Source of the DNA: Cucurbitaria berberidis CBS 394.84 | Lineage: Eukaryota; Ascomycota; Dothideomycetes; Pleosporales; Cucurbitariaceae | Assembly: GCF_010015615.1 (NCBI RefSeq) | Contig: NW_024468935.1 | Coordinates: 6,851,692 to 6,915,691, forward strand | Reading direction: 5' to 3' | DNA length: 64,000 bases | Shown here: positions 55,748 to 64,000 of the stretch, piece after piece | Layout of the letters: each line of letters starts with the position of its first letter | Numbering within the stretch: position 1 is the first letter of the stretch | The notes under the pieces: generated by a model | The model's database searches: none | Seen by the model: only the letters and a program-made list of their open reading frames with translations | What the model was told of the DNA's origin: nothing | Position numbers and translations under genes: made by a program

Positions 55748-56957
55748 ATGCTACTCGCATCCTATGTCACTGCCACCGTATTCCTCTCTGGTTTACCTCT
55801 GCTGTTCTTCGTCGCGCGCTTCTTCGCGAAACGCTCGATGCGACTAGTATGGACCATTGACGATACACTATTGATCTTGGCGCTGCTGTTTCTATACATG
55901 GTTGTAGCAGCGTTTGTGGTCTCGATGGCCGCTAGGCTCGTCCGTCAGCATGTAGGCCTTGCGACAACGGGGAAGCTCAAAAGGACACTCTTCGTAGGAC
56001 AAAAAACTACCAGACACGAATGCAGGACTCACACATGCAGATACTATGGTTATACCGAATGCCCATGGCCGCGAGCTTAGCTTCGACACGATGCGCCATC
56101 TCCATCTTCTTCCTCCGCACCTTTTATACCAAAACACATCCATGGCTGAGACGCATTGGTATCTATCGAAGCAAAACCCCCTCAACCTCTTTTTACGTAT
56201 CCTTGTTGATTTCATGCGTAGCGTGCTTTTGCATCTTTGCCTTCATTGCCTTGGGCCTTACCTCCATCCTCGGCATGCTGCTACACTGCCAACCTTTGAA
56301 GTACAACTATACGATACCCTTGGAGAACCCTCGTTACTGCTTCACGCTGAGATCATTTCGCATTACCGTGGCGTCAGTTGGAATTGCACTAGACGGCCTC
56401 ATCTGGATACTGCCTCATTGCGTTGTTTGGAGACTGCAGCTTCGCCTAACGAGCAAGCTTGCAATCACGGCCATCTTCGCTTTGGGTTTGCTGTGCGGCG
56501 TTAAGCACACCAAGTCTCTATGGGGGTTTGTTAACAGCCATCTAGCAGCATCGTCATCGGCGGACTCCGCATCAACTCGTTTGCAAATGTGGACCTGGGC
56601 GACATAACATTCGGTATAGGCGCCACATTGATATGGTCCATCACCCAGATAAGCACTGGGATTATAGTCGCCTGCTGTCCGTATTTGCGCCCTGTGTTTG
56701 AAAAAATGCTATCGTGCAGGCTCACTCGCCCCACCACCCGCAGGTCGCAGATTTCACACAGCAGGCAGTCCTCAATAACAGTAACCACAAGCATCTGTCT
56801 CCAAGACAGCTTGCAGGCACCGCCGCCACAAGGTACCTTCCATGATGGTCATCAGGAACCGTGGGCTCCAACGTTTGATGTTGAACGGGGGCCAGCATCG
56901 GAGTTTCAAAAGGCCGGGACTTGCTGTGGCGACTCTCCAAGCTGTGGCTGTCTTTGA
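55748..56957 (+). CDS. rhodopsin-domain (PTH11-like) integral membrane protein
   Basis: Exons 55748-55993, 56041-56492 and 56546-56957 give 369 residues from the first in-frame ATG. The fungal rhodopsin-domain pattern is clear: span 1 A-S-Y-V-T-A-T-V-F-L-S-G, the W-T-I-D-D-T-L-L-I-L-A segment opening span 2, and near the end the family signature V-D-L-G-D-I-T-F-G-I-G-A-T-L-I-W-S followed by T-G-I-I-V-A-C-C-P-Y-L-R-P. Such seven-span proteins are numerous in plant-associated ascomycetes and include PTH11-type receptors; ligands are unknown. The frame is open for more than 100 bases upstream without an ATG, so an unrecognised first exon is possible. The donor at 56493 (GTGCGG) is weak. Confidence 0.75.
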
Positions 56958-57092
56958 TGAAGTGAGGTGGGTCGCAACAAGGTGTATTCTTTCCTTTGCT
57001 GGAATTCCTAGTCTGTCCAACCACTTTATCATCTGATGCCATATTCAAGGGTGCTCGCTACCAAGAAGTGCAAGTCTCTGTTCTACCCTTTG

Positions 57093-58298
57093 TCATATAT
57101 TTGCTACTCCGAAGCTAGACCACCCTGCCGCTACTAATTGCTTAATGCACCTGCCTCTCAATGATAGCACTTCTTCGAACTCTTCCACAAAACCCACCTG
57201 CGTACTTAGGCCTAATTGCCCCCTGCTATTATCTCCCGCAGCGAAAACTGCCTGTTTCCCCCCGTCTTCACACCCTGGCACTTGCGCAGCAACCAGGAGA
57301 TGTCCATTTCCTATCGCAACATCATGCACCCTCGCCTCCTCGCCCTCAATGCATACCGTCAGACACTTGATAAAATCATCTTGCTCGCCTTCAGCCCAGA
57401 TGCCCGTTCTTACCGACCGCACTTCGCTCCCGTTGTACTCCGACATATCTACTTCCTTCAGCACTCCAAGCTCACCCGTCGACCCGGGACACGCTTGGCC
57501 CCACAGAAATAACTCCCCGTCGGTACTCACAGCCGCACTCATATACCCGCACGACGCCACCTTTGCAACGCATGTCTCGGAAAGGTAGGGAACAGGCTCA
57601 AAAGTTGAGTTACCTTCGTATGCCCGGCCAAGACATTTCGAGTACCGTGGATCACGAGTTGAGGTGTAGACTTTACCCTCATGATCGAGGACGGTGCTGG
57701 TCGTTGCATTTATTTCCCATTGTGTGGGGATGAAGGAAGCGAGAGGTGTGCTATTGGTGATGCAGTGGAGAGGGGAATGTGAAGCAAGGTGTCTTTGCAG
57801 ATCTGATAGGCAGGAGACGTGGAGGATTTGCGCTTGGTTGGTTACGCGGTTCGTTGCGCTGAGGAATACATCCCCACTACTTGAGACGTTGATATCTATT
57901 ATCCTGTGACTCTCGTTCACTGGGAAGACTTGGAAGTCTGGTTGCCCCTCTTCTATCTCTAGTTCCGTGGCAAAGATGATTATCTCGTTCTTGGTGCTTG
58001 AGGCGTCGGGGCTCGAGATGACATAGCCTCGCAATCCGTCGTGCATTGCGCCGCCGAAAAAGTGGACTGTGCTATCATCCTTGCTAACGGCGGTTTTGAT
58101 GTGCTCATCACGAGCTAGGTGATCTTTTTGGGCGGCGGTGAGGCCTGTGCCTCTGTATTCAACTGTCCACAAGTCTGTGTGGTCTTGGCTTGCAATCACC
58201 ACATCGCACCATGACGCCCAGAGGATTGTGGCTGCTTCGGCGGTGAGGGTGGAAGCGGGTGGAAATTGAGCGTTGACGCCGAAAGTAAAAAGCTCCAT
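57093..58298 (-). CDS. RCC1-repeat protein (Ats1-like)
   Basis: Single exon, 401 residues. RCC1-type repeats form a seven-bladed propeller; blades here are recognised by F-T-F-G-V-N (residues 4-9), F-L-W-G-Q-A near 265, and A-A-G-D-N-S-R-G-Q-L-G-L near 355, the last with the canonical G-x-N-x-x-G-Q-L-G form. Middle blades are degenerate. The overall length and divergent repeats resemble Ats1/alpha-tubulin suppressor proteins of yeasts, which in part work with the diphthamide pathway factor Kti11. No BTB or other domain is attached. Function in this organism is open. Confidence 0.75.
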   Translation of the reverse strand: MELFTFGVNAQFPPASTLTAEAATILWASWCDVVIASQDHTDLWTVEYRGTGLTAAQKDHLARDEHIKTAVSKDDSTVHFFGGAMHDGLRGYVISSPDASSTKNEIIIFATELEIEEGQPDFQVFPVNESHRIIDINVSSSGDVFLSATNRVTNQAQILHVSCLSDLQRHLASHSPLHCITNSTPLASFIPTQWEINATTSTVLDHEGKVYTSTRDPRYSKCLGRAYEGNSTFEPVPYLSETCVAKVASCGYMSAAVSTDGELFLWGQACPGSTGELGVLKEVDMSEYNGSEVRSVRTGIWAEGEQDDFIKCLTVCIEGEEARVHDVAIGNGHLLVAAQVPGCEDGGKQAVFAAGDNSRGQLGLSTQVGFVEEFEEVLSLRGRCIKQLVAAGWSSFGVANI

Positions 58299-58838
58299 CT
58301 TGAGATGACAGTACCAACGGAGGGATGTTGCAGATGACGTAGATGGATGAATTGGGCCGACAACGTGATTTCGCGTGCATTGGGCGGATTCTCAGTGCGA
58401 AAACAAATCTAGCGCTAGGGGTTCGCGGTCGCGTCCTCGTCCCATGTCACACACGTCCCCACCACCAACAATGCGCATAGAATTAAAAAAAGGGATCTTC
58501 AGGGTCTGAAATGTACATCGCAATCTCTCGGTCCATTCTTCGCTTGTTGAAACGGGCAAAGTCCACATGTAGCATGTCGCTTAACGCCCAAGGTACGTCC
58601 CTGAGGAATGACATCACAGGAGAAACACAACGACCAGGGTGCATCTCCCATCCATTCATCGATCCCCGCCAGGTACGATCGCATACATGCCTTATTATTA
58701 TTATTATCATTAACCGCCCGTGCGATGTATCGATTCCGGGGATTCTATCGAGATTTCGCTTCCCAGCCAGTCTCTCTTTCCTCGTAGGGGTGCATCCTCC
58801 GATCCCTCACCCCCTTCCTTCCTTCCTTCTCCTTATTA
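58299..58838. other. intergenic spacer, 0.5 kb
   Basis: This is promoter of the RCC1 gene and 3' flank of the Ifi-6-16 gene. Contains an ATT/ATC trinucleotide run near 58,692-58,711. A 75-codon minus-strand frame is considered accidental. Confidence 0.4.
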
Positions 58839-59469
58839 TTAGATGCAAAGGAGATGCCACGTCATGCCTAAGCGCTGCAAGAAAGAGAACAACGACCCTT
58901 TTGGCACGAGCCCGCCGTATGTCGACTGCCACCATGCGGCGAAAGTATCTGCATGGACGCGCTTTGTTTAGTCTCGATAACCGGTGGTGTTGTTTGGGGA
59001 CATAGTTACCTGCAACGGGCCCTGCTTCCGCGAATCCTAGCGCCTCGAGGACCCAGGGAGATAGTATGGCTAGCACGCCCAAGGCGATCATCGTGCACAT
59101 GATCGGGTGCTCGATAACGAAGCCTTCGATGCTCCGAGCGACGTCCCAGGCCTTGTGGTATGCATCGCGCATTGCTGGACCGAGCGTCTCGTGTGCGTCT
59201 TGGAGGGCTAACGTGAGTTTCTCGAGCACCCACTTCGCGATGTTTTCTTTCCAGCCATAGACGCCAACGATGGAGTCGAGTTGCATTCGTAACGCGTGAC
59301 CGGTAGTCGCGGTGCGGAGCATAGTGTTGACCACATCGTCTGCTATATCTATGGCACAGCGGATGTCATCGTCGCGAAGGAGCGCGAGCTTCTCGTCGGC
59401 GTACGTGGTGTCCTTGGGCTCAGCGCATGTCATACAGGCGACTATGGTCTGGAGGCGTGCAATAGCCAT
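58839..59469 (-). CDS. interferon-induced 6-16 (Ifi-6-16) family membrane protein
   Basis: Two exons (59469-59010, 58948-58839) give 189 residues. Exon 1 has a helical N-terminal region (W-V-L-E-K-L-T-L-A-L) and the hydrophobic span H-P-I-M-C-T-M-I-A-L-G-V-L-A-I-L-S-P-W-V-L-E-A-L-G-F. Exon 2 continues with T-F-A-A-W-W-Q-S-T-Y-G-G-L-V-P-K-G-S-L-F-S, the family's conserved end, which confirms the join. Fungal members are mitochondrial or ER membrane proteins by analogy with ISG12/IFI6, linked in animals to apoptosis control; their fungal role is unknown. Confidence 0.8.
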
Positions 59470-60655
59470 GGTGGAGTTGTCTTGTCGGCGTGGAACTTGG
59501 GTGGTGTTTGTGGTGCTGATATGTACTCAGAGTAAGCGCTCAAGGCTGAACTGCGCCGCACAAGAAGATCACAAGACGGGGGAGTGAAGCACAGCATACC
59601 AGTTCTCCCGATGCTACGGAACGCCCTCGCCGAATCAACTCCCGCGCCCCGCAATGCTGTGCCACGGTGCTGAGCATGAGTGTGTTGGGCTCCAGAGGCA
59701 AGGCGCGTGAATGCCAAACTTCCTGTGGTAAACATTCCTGCGGTATCGATACTAGAGCAGGTTTCTATCTGCACATCTTGGATTGTGCAATCCTTCAAAC
59801 TGCGAGCGGTATCATCTTGACATGATGATGCAGTATCACGGCAAGTCTTAGATAGCTTCTAAGACGCCCCGATCTGGCTTTGTCGAACAAACTCCAAGTT
59901 AGCCATGTTCTTGGAAGTGCTTTTTGCTTCTGACGAGAATACTCACCACCGTCATATAGACCGCTTTGAGTGACTTCCCAGATGTCACGGATTTGCAACC
60001 GCAGTGTAGTCCGTATTGTTGCCATCTGACACTGGAGCAGTGCTGTTTCAAATTAGATGAAGCTTGTTTTCTTTTATAAAATGCTTCCACTCTGGTCGTG
60101 GATGCACCTTTGTAAGTCTTCTCTGTCAATTCAATGTTTCATACACTTTTATTCCTTTTTTATAAATCTGATATATTGTAGGTTCACAGTACTGCGACAT
60201 GGTCTGGTTTCCACTAGTATGTGAACATGAACATAGGAGACACTGGCCGCATGCATTGCTATCAGCTGATAGCGAGATCGACTTGGTTTATACACATTCG
60301 TTTTACTTTCTTGAGACTGTATAACAGCTTGTAGGCGTTTGTAGGTCAAGCAGTGAACACAGCTGCTCGTATTTCCTTTACCTTGAGGGACTCGTCTCGA
60401 TCTGCCCACAAGCAGCAAGCTACATTTCCACATTTACCTTTACCTTTACCGTTACCTTTACCGCTTTCGTTATCAAGTATCTTGGGCAACGGTTCCGGCT
60501 CTTCTATTTTATACACGATCTCCTTCCCAAGAACAAACTACTCATCATTAGACGAAACTTCAGCGTGCGAACCATTCGGCTGTTGGAGGCGACTCGAAGG
60601 TATCCAGACTACTCTATTCTTCCTCACAGGTGTCACGACTAGAAATTCGTCCACC
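59470..60655. other. divergent intergenic region, 1.2 kb
   Basis: Promoters of the Ifi-6-16 gene (-) and the nucleotidyltransferase-like gene (+). Small frames without protein character; a TTTACC microsatellite lies in the second gene's leader. Confidence 0.45.
60433..60462. repeat. TTTACC hexamer microsatellite, five units
   Basis: Five consecutive TTTACC units, the fourth reading GTTACC, about 200 bases ahead of the next ATG. The unit is not the TTAGGG/CCCTAA telomere repeat. Confidence 0.8.
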
Positions 60656-62411
60656 ATGGGTGGCCACGCATTCAAGCGCCTCCACTGCCCTCGCATGCCT
60701 CCTACTGTCTATAACCAGGTCAAGTTGCAACTAACTACCGCACTACACACGATCTTCTCTCACGTTGTTGTGGCCACTGAGATGCCGTGCAAGGTATGAT
60801 CCATAGACATTGTAGATTAAGTGTTTGCTGACATGTTTAGCATGACTATGGCGATGTCGACTTCTTCGTCTCCGGACCACTTCACTCTCCTACCAGTAAG
60901 ACAATCGAAACTTTCGACTGGAAAGGAACCATCCACGCTATCAAAGCCGCATTCAATACCATCCATGGACGCCGCGGCTTTCTTAATCCCGACTGCATGT
61001 ACTTTGCTGTTGCTGCCCCTGACCCCGACGATGATTACTTTATCCAAGTCGATGTCAAGGTCTGCTTCAAGCCGAAATCATTCGAGTGGAACACGTTCCA
61101 GCTGAACTACGCTAGCAATAGCAAGATTATCGGCAGTATGGTCAAGCCGCTGGGCCTTACTATCGACCCTGAGGGACTACATCTTCGTGTGGAAGAGATC
61201 GAAGAGACCAATTTCCCTGGAAGCATGATTTGGGTTAGCAGAGATGCGAAGGATCTACTGAGGATTGTTGGTCTAGATAGGAGGATCATTAACGCGGGGT
61301 TCAGGACCGAAGACGAGAGTAAGTGCACTGTTTGTATGGGCTAGAATTAAATTAACTATAACTCACAGTCTATGAGTACTTTGCTAGCTCCTGGCTCTTC
61401 AACCCAGCACACTTTGCAGCGCGCTTGGCTGAAGAGAAGTATTTCGACCGCCTTGAAGATCGCTCACCACACTGGATATACTTCCTTAAAGAATGGATTC
61501 CGGAGCACTATCCAGGCTATCAGTTGTCGGCTGAAAACACTGAACGCTTTGACGTACAGAACAACGAGTTGCAGGCATGGTACAAGCGAAATAGAGCAGC
61601 TGTTCGCGAGAAAGTCTTCAACATGTTCCCGCACATCGCAACAGAGTATTATATCAAGCGATCTGCTTACATGAAGGTGCTAGAAGAGCACAAGCTGAGA
61701 GAGGCGATTGCCAACGCCATTCCTACCGAGAGGAATGGTTGGACGGACGATTTCCTACAGCCCAAGATCGTCATCAAGCAGCCAGCCTCAGCGACAGCGC
61801 AGCTCCCTCCGATGGAGATTAGCGAAATAATTCCACCATCACCTTGTTCACATATGGGTAAGGGATCCGGCCGCGATGTGACCTTGTCTAAAATTCTTCC
61901 AACGAAGACACACCCTCTCACGCCTCCAAGCGAGCCATGGGACATACCTGTCTACCTCGATGCTCTTCCACGCACACCTCCATTGGCCTGCACGCCCTAT
62001 CCGCCACCGGCCAATATGTCTCGTGAAGCCAAACTCCTCTGTCTTGCGCGCTGGACGCGCTTCGATCCCTCCACTGGGACACCTTATCTCCTCCCCACGC
62101 CCCACGGCAAAGACTTCGAAATGCACTGGGCAGACGCCACTTATGCAGGTGCCACAGAACAAGTTCTAACCGAGTGGGCAAGGGAGATGTGGTGGCATAT
62201 CTGGATCAGGCAATCGCATGTCAATTATGTCGGGATGTGGAAGAAGAGGTTTGAGAAGGAAGACCTCAAGGCGGAGAAGGAGAAGCTGGTAGAGGAAGCG
62301 AGGGTCGAGGCGGAGAAGTTGACGAAGGCGAATAGCGAGAAAATTATGGCTAGGATGAAGACGTTGAATGTGCGATTAGGGTTGGAGGAGTCTGGGTATG
62401 TGGTATCTTAG
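60656..62411 (+). CDS. nucleotidyltransferase-like fungal protein
   Basis: Three exons (60656-60793, 60841-61318, 61369-62411) give 552 residues. The junction of exons 1 and 2 leads into H-D-Y-G-D-V-D-F-F-V-S-G-P, a G-D-x-D-like motif of the nucleotidyltransferase fold, and V-D-V-K-V-C-F could supply the third acidic residue. A helical middle region (A-A-R-L-A-E-E-K-Y-F-D-R-L, then W-I-P-E-H-Y-P-G-Y) follows, then a Pro-rich linker (about 370-440) and a charged C-terminal coiled coil (E-K-E-K-L-V-E-E-A-R-V-E-A-E-K). Uncharacterised proteins with this layout are common in Dothideomycetes and Eurotiomycetes. Substrate and catalytic activity are unproven. Confidence 0.75.
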
Positions 62412-63174
62412 GACGTATCGACGAGGAAGAACGTGTCTTTCCTCTCAAGCCTTTGGATCTGGTATAGTGTAGACGTAGGTCAAGGACATTCTTTAAGGCG
62501 GGCTCTCTTCGCTTCGTTAGCCACGGATCTCTTACCTTTATGTAGGCTAAACGCCGGAACAGCTGCTTCCACTAACTACCCTTGCTACGCACCACATCAT
62601 TCTAACAGCAACGAATACGCATTCAAGTGGATCAGTTTGTCTTGGGCCTCTAATTGCCGCTCTTCAAATTCTCACGCTTTCCTAAATCATCATCGAGGCG
62701 ATGACTGGCGCCTATTTACTACGGCCATACCAAGAACAGTTCCAAGAAGGCCAAGCGTTTCCCCGCAGAGCAACCTCATATGTCCCACTCATACGCGCCT
62801 GGCATTTCGGATGATGACCTGCTTTACGCGCTACTCTAGCTATCACTCCCCGATGTAGGCAATTCTCCTTCGTGGAATTCGGCCTCGCGTATTAGTATCG
62901 AGACTCTATCTCTTGGCTTAGATGTCAGAGGCGTCACATGTGGATAGCGATATCTTGGTAGGACACACCCAGCATTGTGATGAAGATATGCGGTAGTGAA
63001 GTGCGGAATGAGAGTGGAAATGGATATCCTGGTACCTTGTCATAGAGCTTACATATAGTCTCCATCAAAAATCTACGTCTCACCTTGATCTTTCTTGAAG
63101 ATACTCGTTGTCAAGGTCGCAGTTATCCAGTTGCACCCCGGAATTACCCTGAGTCTTGTTCCCCTCTTCCCACC
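62412..63174. other. intergenic spacer, 0.76 kb
   Basis: 3' flank of the nucleotidyltransferase-like gene and promoter of the MFS gene. An open frame of 141 codons (62433-62858) has no recognisable features. Confidence 0.4.
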
Positions 63175-64000
63175 ATGGCGCACACCACAACCAAAGATGA
63201 AGCCATCGACCATATTGAGAAGGTCGAGAAGGGCCTTGCGTCCTCGTCGTCAGCGTCCTCGGAAACACTCGAAACCAAGCTTGCGGCCTCTATCCGCCAC
63301 CGCATCGACTTGAGACTCATCCCCGCATTAGGCGCCATGTACGGCATCTCACTCATGGTAAGGGTACCCCGAATGTTTTCCAACTCCCATTGTAGACTCA
63401 CGGCTGATGTATTCAAGGACCGAAAAAATGTTTCCAACGCCGCCATAGCTGGTATGCTCGTCGACATGCGCATGGGTCGGGGTATGGCCTACAACCTCGT
63501 TAACCTCTGCTTCTTTATCACCTATGTGCTTTTTCAGCCCTTGATGATCATCGTTTGCCGAAAGATCGGACCCCGATATTTCTTGCCGGGTGTTTGCATT
63601 GCGTGGGGTGTGGTGATTATTGGCTTTGGCTTCACAAAGACGTGGGGTGGGCTAATACCGCTGAGATTGGTGTTGGGGTTATTGGAGAGTGGGTATTTTC
63701 CAGGGTGTTTATATTTGCTCAGTTGTTGGTATACAAAATGTGCGTCTTCAATCCAAAATTTTGCTGGGTAAGGGTGCTGACGGTATATAGTTGAGGTTGC
63801 TAAGCGGTATAGCGTATTCTACTTCATTGGAAGCATCGCTTCTGCCTTGTCCGGAATCCTAGCGTATGGGCTACAGCAAATGGAAGGTGTTCAAGGTATT
63901 CGAGGTTGGCGCTGGTAAGCATAAGATTCCCCTAGAACATCCTATCCGTCTCGGTCTGACATGAAGATAGGATCTTCATCATCGAGGGGGTCATAACGTG
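63175..64000 (+). CDS. MFS permease, DAL5/allantoate type, partial at window end
   Basis: Four exons are present before the window ends: 63175-63357, 63418-63739, 63791-63914 and from 63971. The protein starts M-A-H-T-T-T-K-D and shows span 1 (L-R-L-I-P-A-L-G-A-M-Y-G-I-S-L-M), the D-R-K-N-V-S-N-A-A motif after it, span 2-3 (F-F-I-T-Y-V-L-F-Q-P), the K-I-G-P-R-Y loop, L-E-S-G-Y-F-P-G (a mark of the anion:cation symporter family) and R-G-W-R-W-I-F-I-I-E-G. These features are those of the Dal5/Tna1/Liz1 group, which imports allantoate, nicotinate, pantothenate or other organic anions with protons. About 210 residues of an expected 480-500 lie in the window. The substrate cannot be told. Confidence 0.9.

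Noticed and set aside
58483..58710. 75-codon minus-strand frame downstream of the Ifi-6-16 gene, considered as a further exon
   Set aside because: The Ifi-6-16 protein ends properly in its second exon at 58839 with the family's conserved terminus, so no further exon is needed.
58511..59005. 164-codon plus-strand open frame
   Set aside because: It is antisense to the Ifi-6-16 second exon and intron, with no protein-like features.
60433..60462. hexamer repeat considered as an interstitial telomere tract
   Set aside because: The unit TTTACC/GGTAAA differs from the TTAGGG telomere repeat of filamentous ascomycetes.
1..64000. secondary-metabolite cluster, given the dioxygenase, acyl-CoA synthetase, hydrolase and permease in one window
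   Set aside because: These genes are scattered over 60 kb among housekeeping genes and no polyketide synthase, peptide synthetase or terpene synthase is present.

Overview
The window looks like nuclear DNA of a filamentous ascomycete, most probably a Dothideomycete of the Pleosporales type. The evidence is about thirty dispersed single-cistron genes, introns mostly 46-75 nt with GTAAGT/GTATGT-like donors, CTAAC-like branch sites and YAG acceptors, and typical fungal families: Zn2Cys6 regulator, rhodopsin-like membrane protein, Ctr copper transporter, ferric reductase, NIMA kinase, urease accessory GTPase and Ifi-6-16 protein. There are no operons, CRISPR arrays or recognisable rRNA or tRNA genes. 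Genes alternate in strand and are separated by 0.2-2.3 kb. Exon boundaries were worked out by hand from reading frame, splice signals and family conservation; function calls rest on motifs visible in the translations.

Layout. 0.8-11 kb: TauD-like dioxygenase (+), large Zn2Cys6 regulator (-), GNAT acetyltransferase (+), a basic lysine-rich protein (-), an unknown protein (-), an Ap4A-phosphorylase-like HIT-superfamily protein (-), and a small coiled-coil protein (-). 11.9-28 kb: NuA4-type bromodomain protein (+), bHLH factor (-), metallophosphoesterase (+), three-TM membrane protein (+), Cys/His-rich unknown (-), UreG (+). 28.4-42 kb: a wrecked dynamin gene (-), FATP-type acyl-CoA synthetase (-), dienelactone hydrolase (-), ankyrin/BTB protein (-) head to head with a NIMA-type kinase (+), exosome subunit Rrp43 (-), AMID-like flavoprotein (-). 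42.4-51.5 kb: NAC-beta (-), an X325/Bim1-like copper protein (-), a Ctr copper transporter (-), a metalloreductase (+) and signal peptide peptidase (-). 52.5-64 kb: disordered unknown (-), rhodopsin-domain protein (+), RCC1-repeat protein (-), Ifi-6-16 protein (-), nucleotidyltransferase-like protein (+), and a DAL5-type MFS permease cut by the window end (+).

The clearest functional grouping is the copper-acquisition trio at 43.8-49.1 kb: a secreted GPI-anchored histidine-brace candidate, a Ctr importer and a membrane reductase that could supply Cu(I). GAGCAAG motifs, close to the Mac1/MacA copper-response core, lie upstream of the first of these. The most unusual gene-structure feature is in NAC-beta: two canonical introns appear to be separated by a single-nucleotide exon, and only that model restores the conserved R-I-G-G-K-G-T segment. 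A third notable locus is a dynamin-family gene that has lost the middle of its GTPase domain and most of its stalk, leaving a frame-shifted fusion of the N-terminus with the C-terminal effector region.
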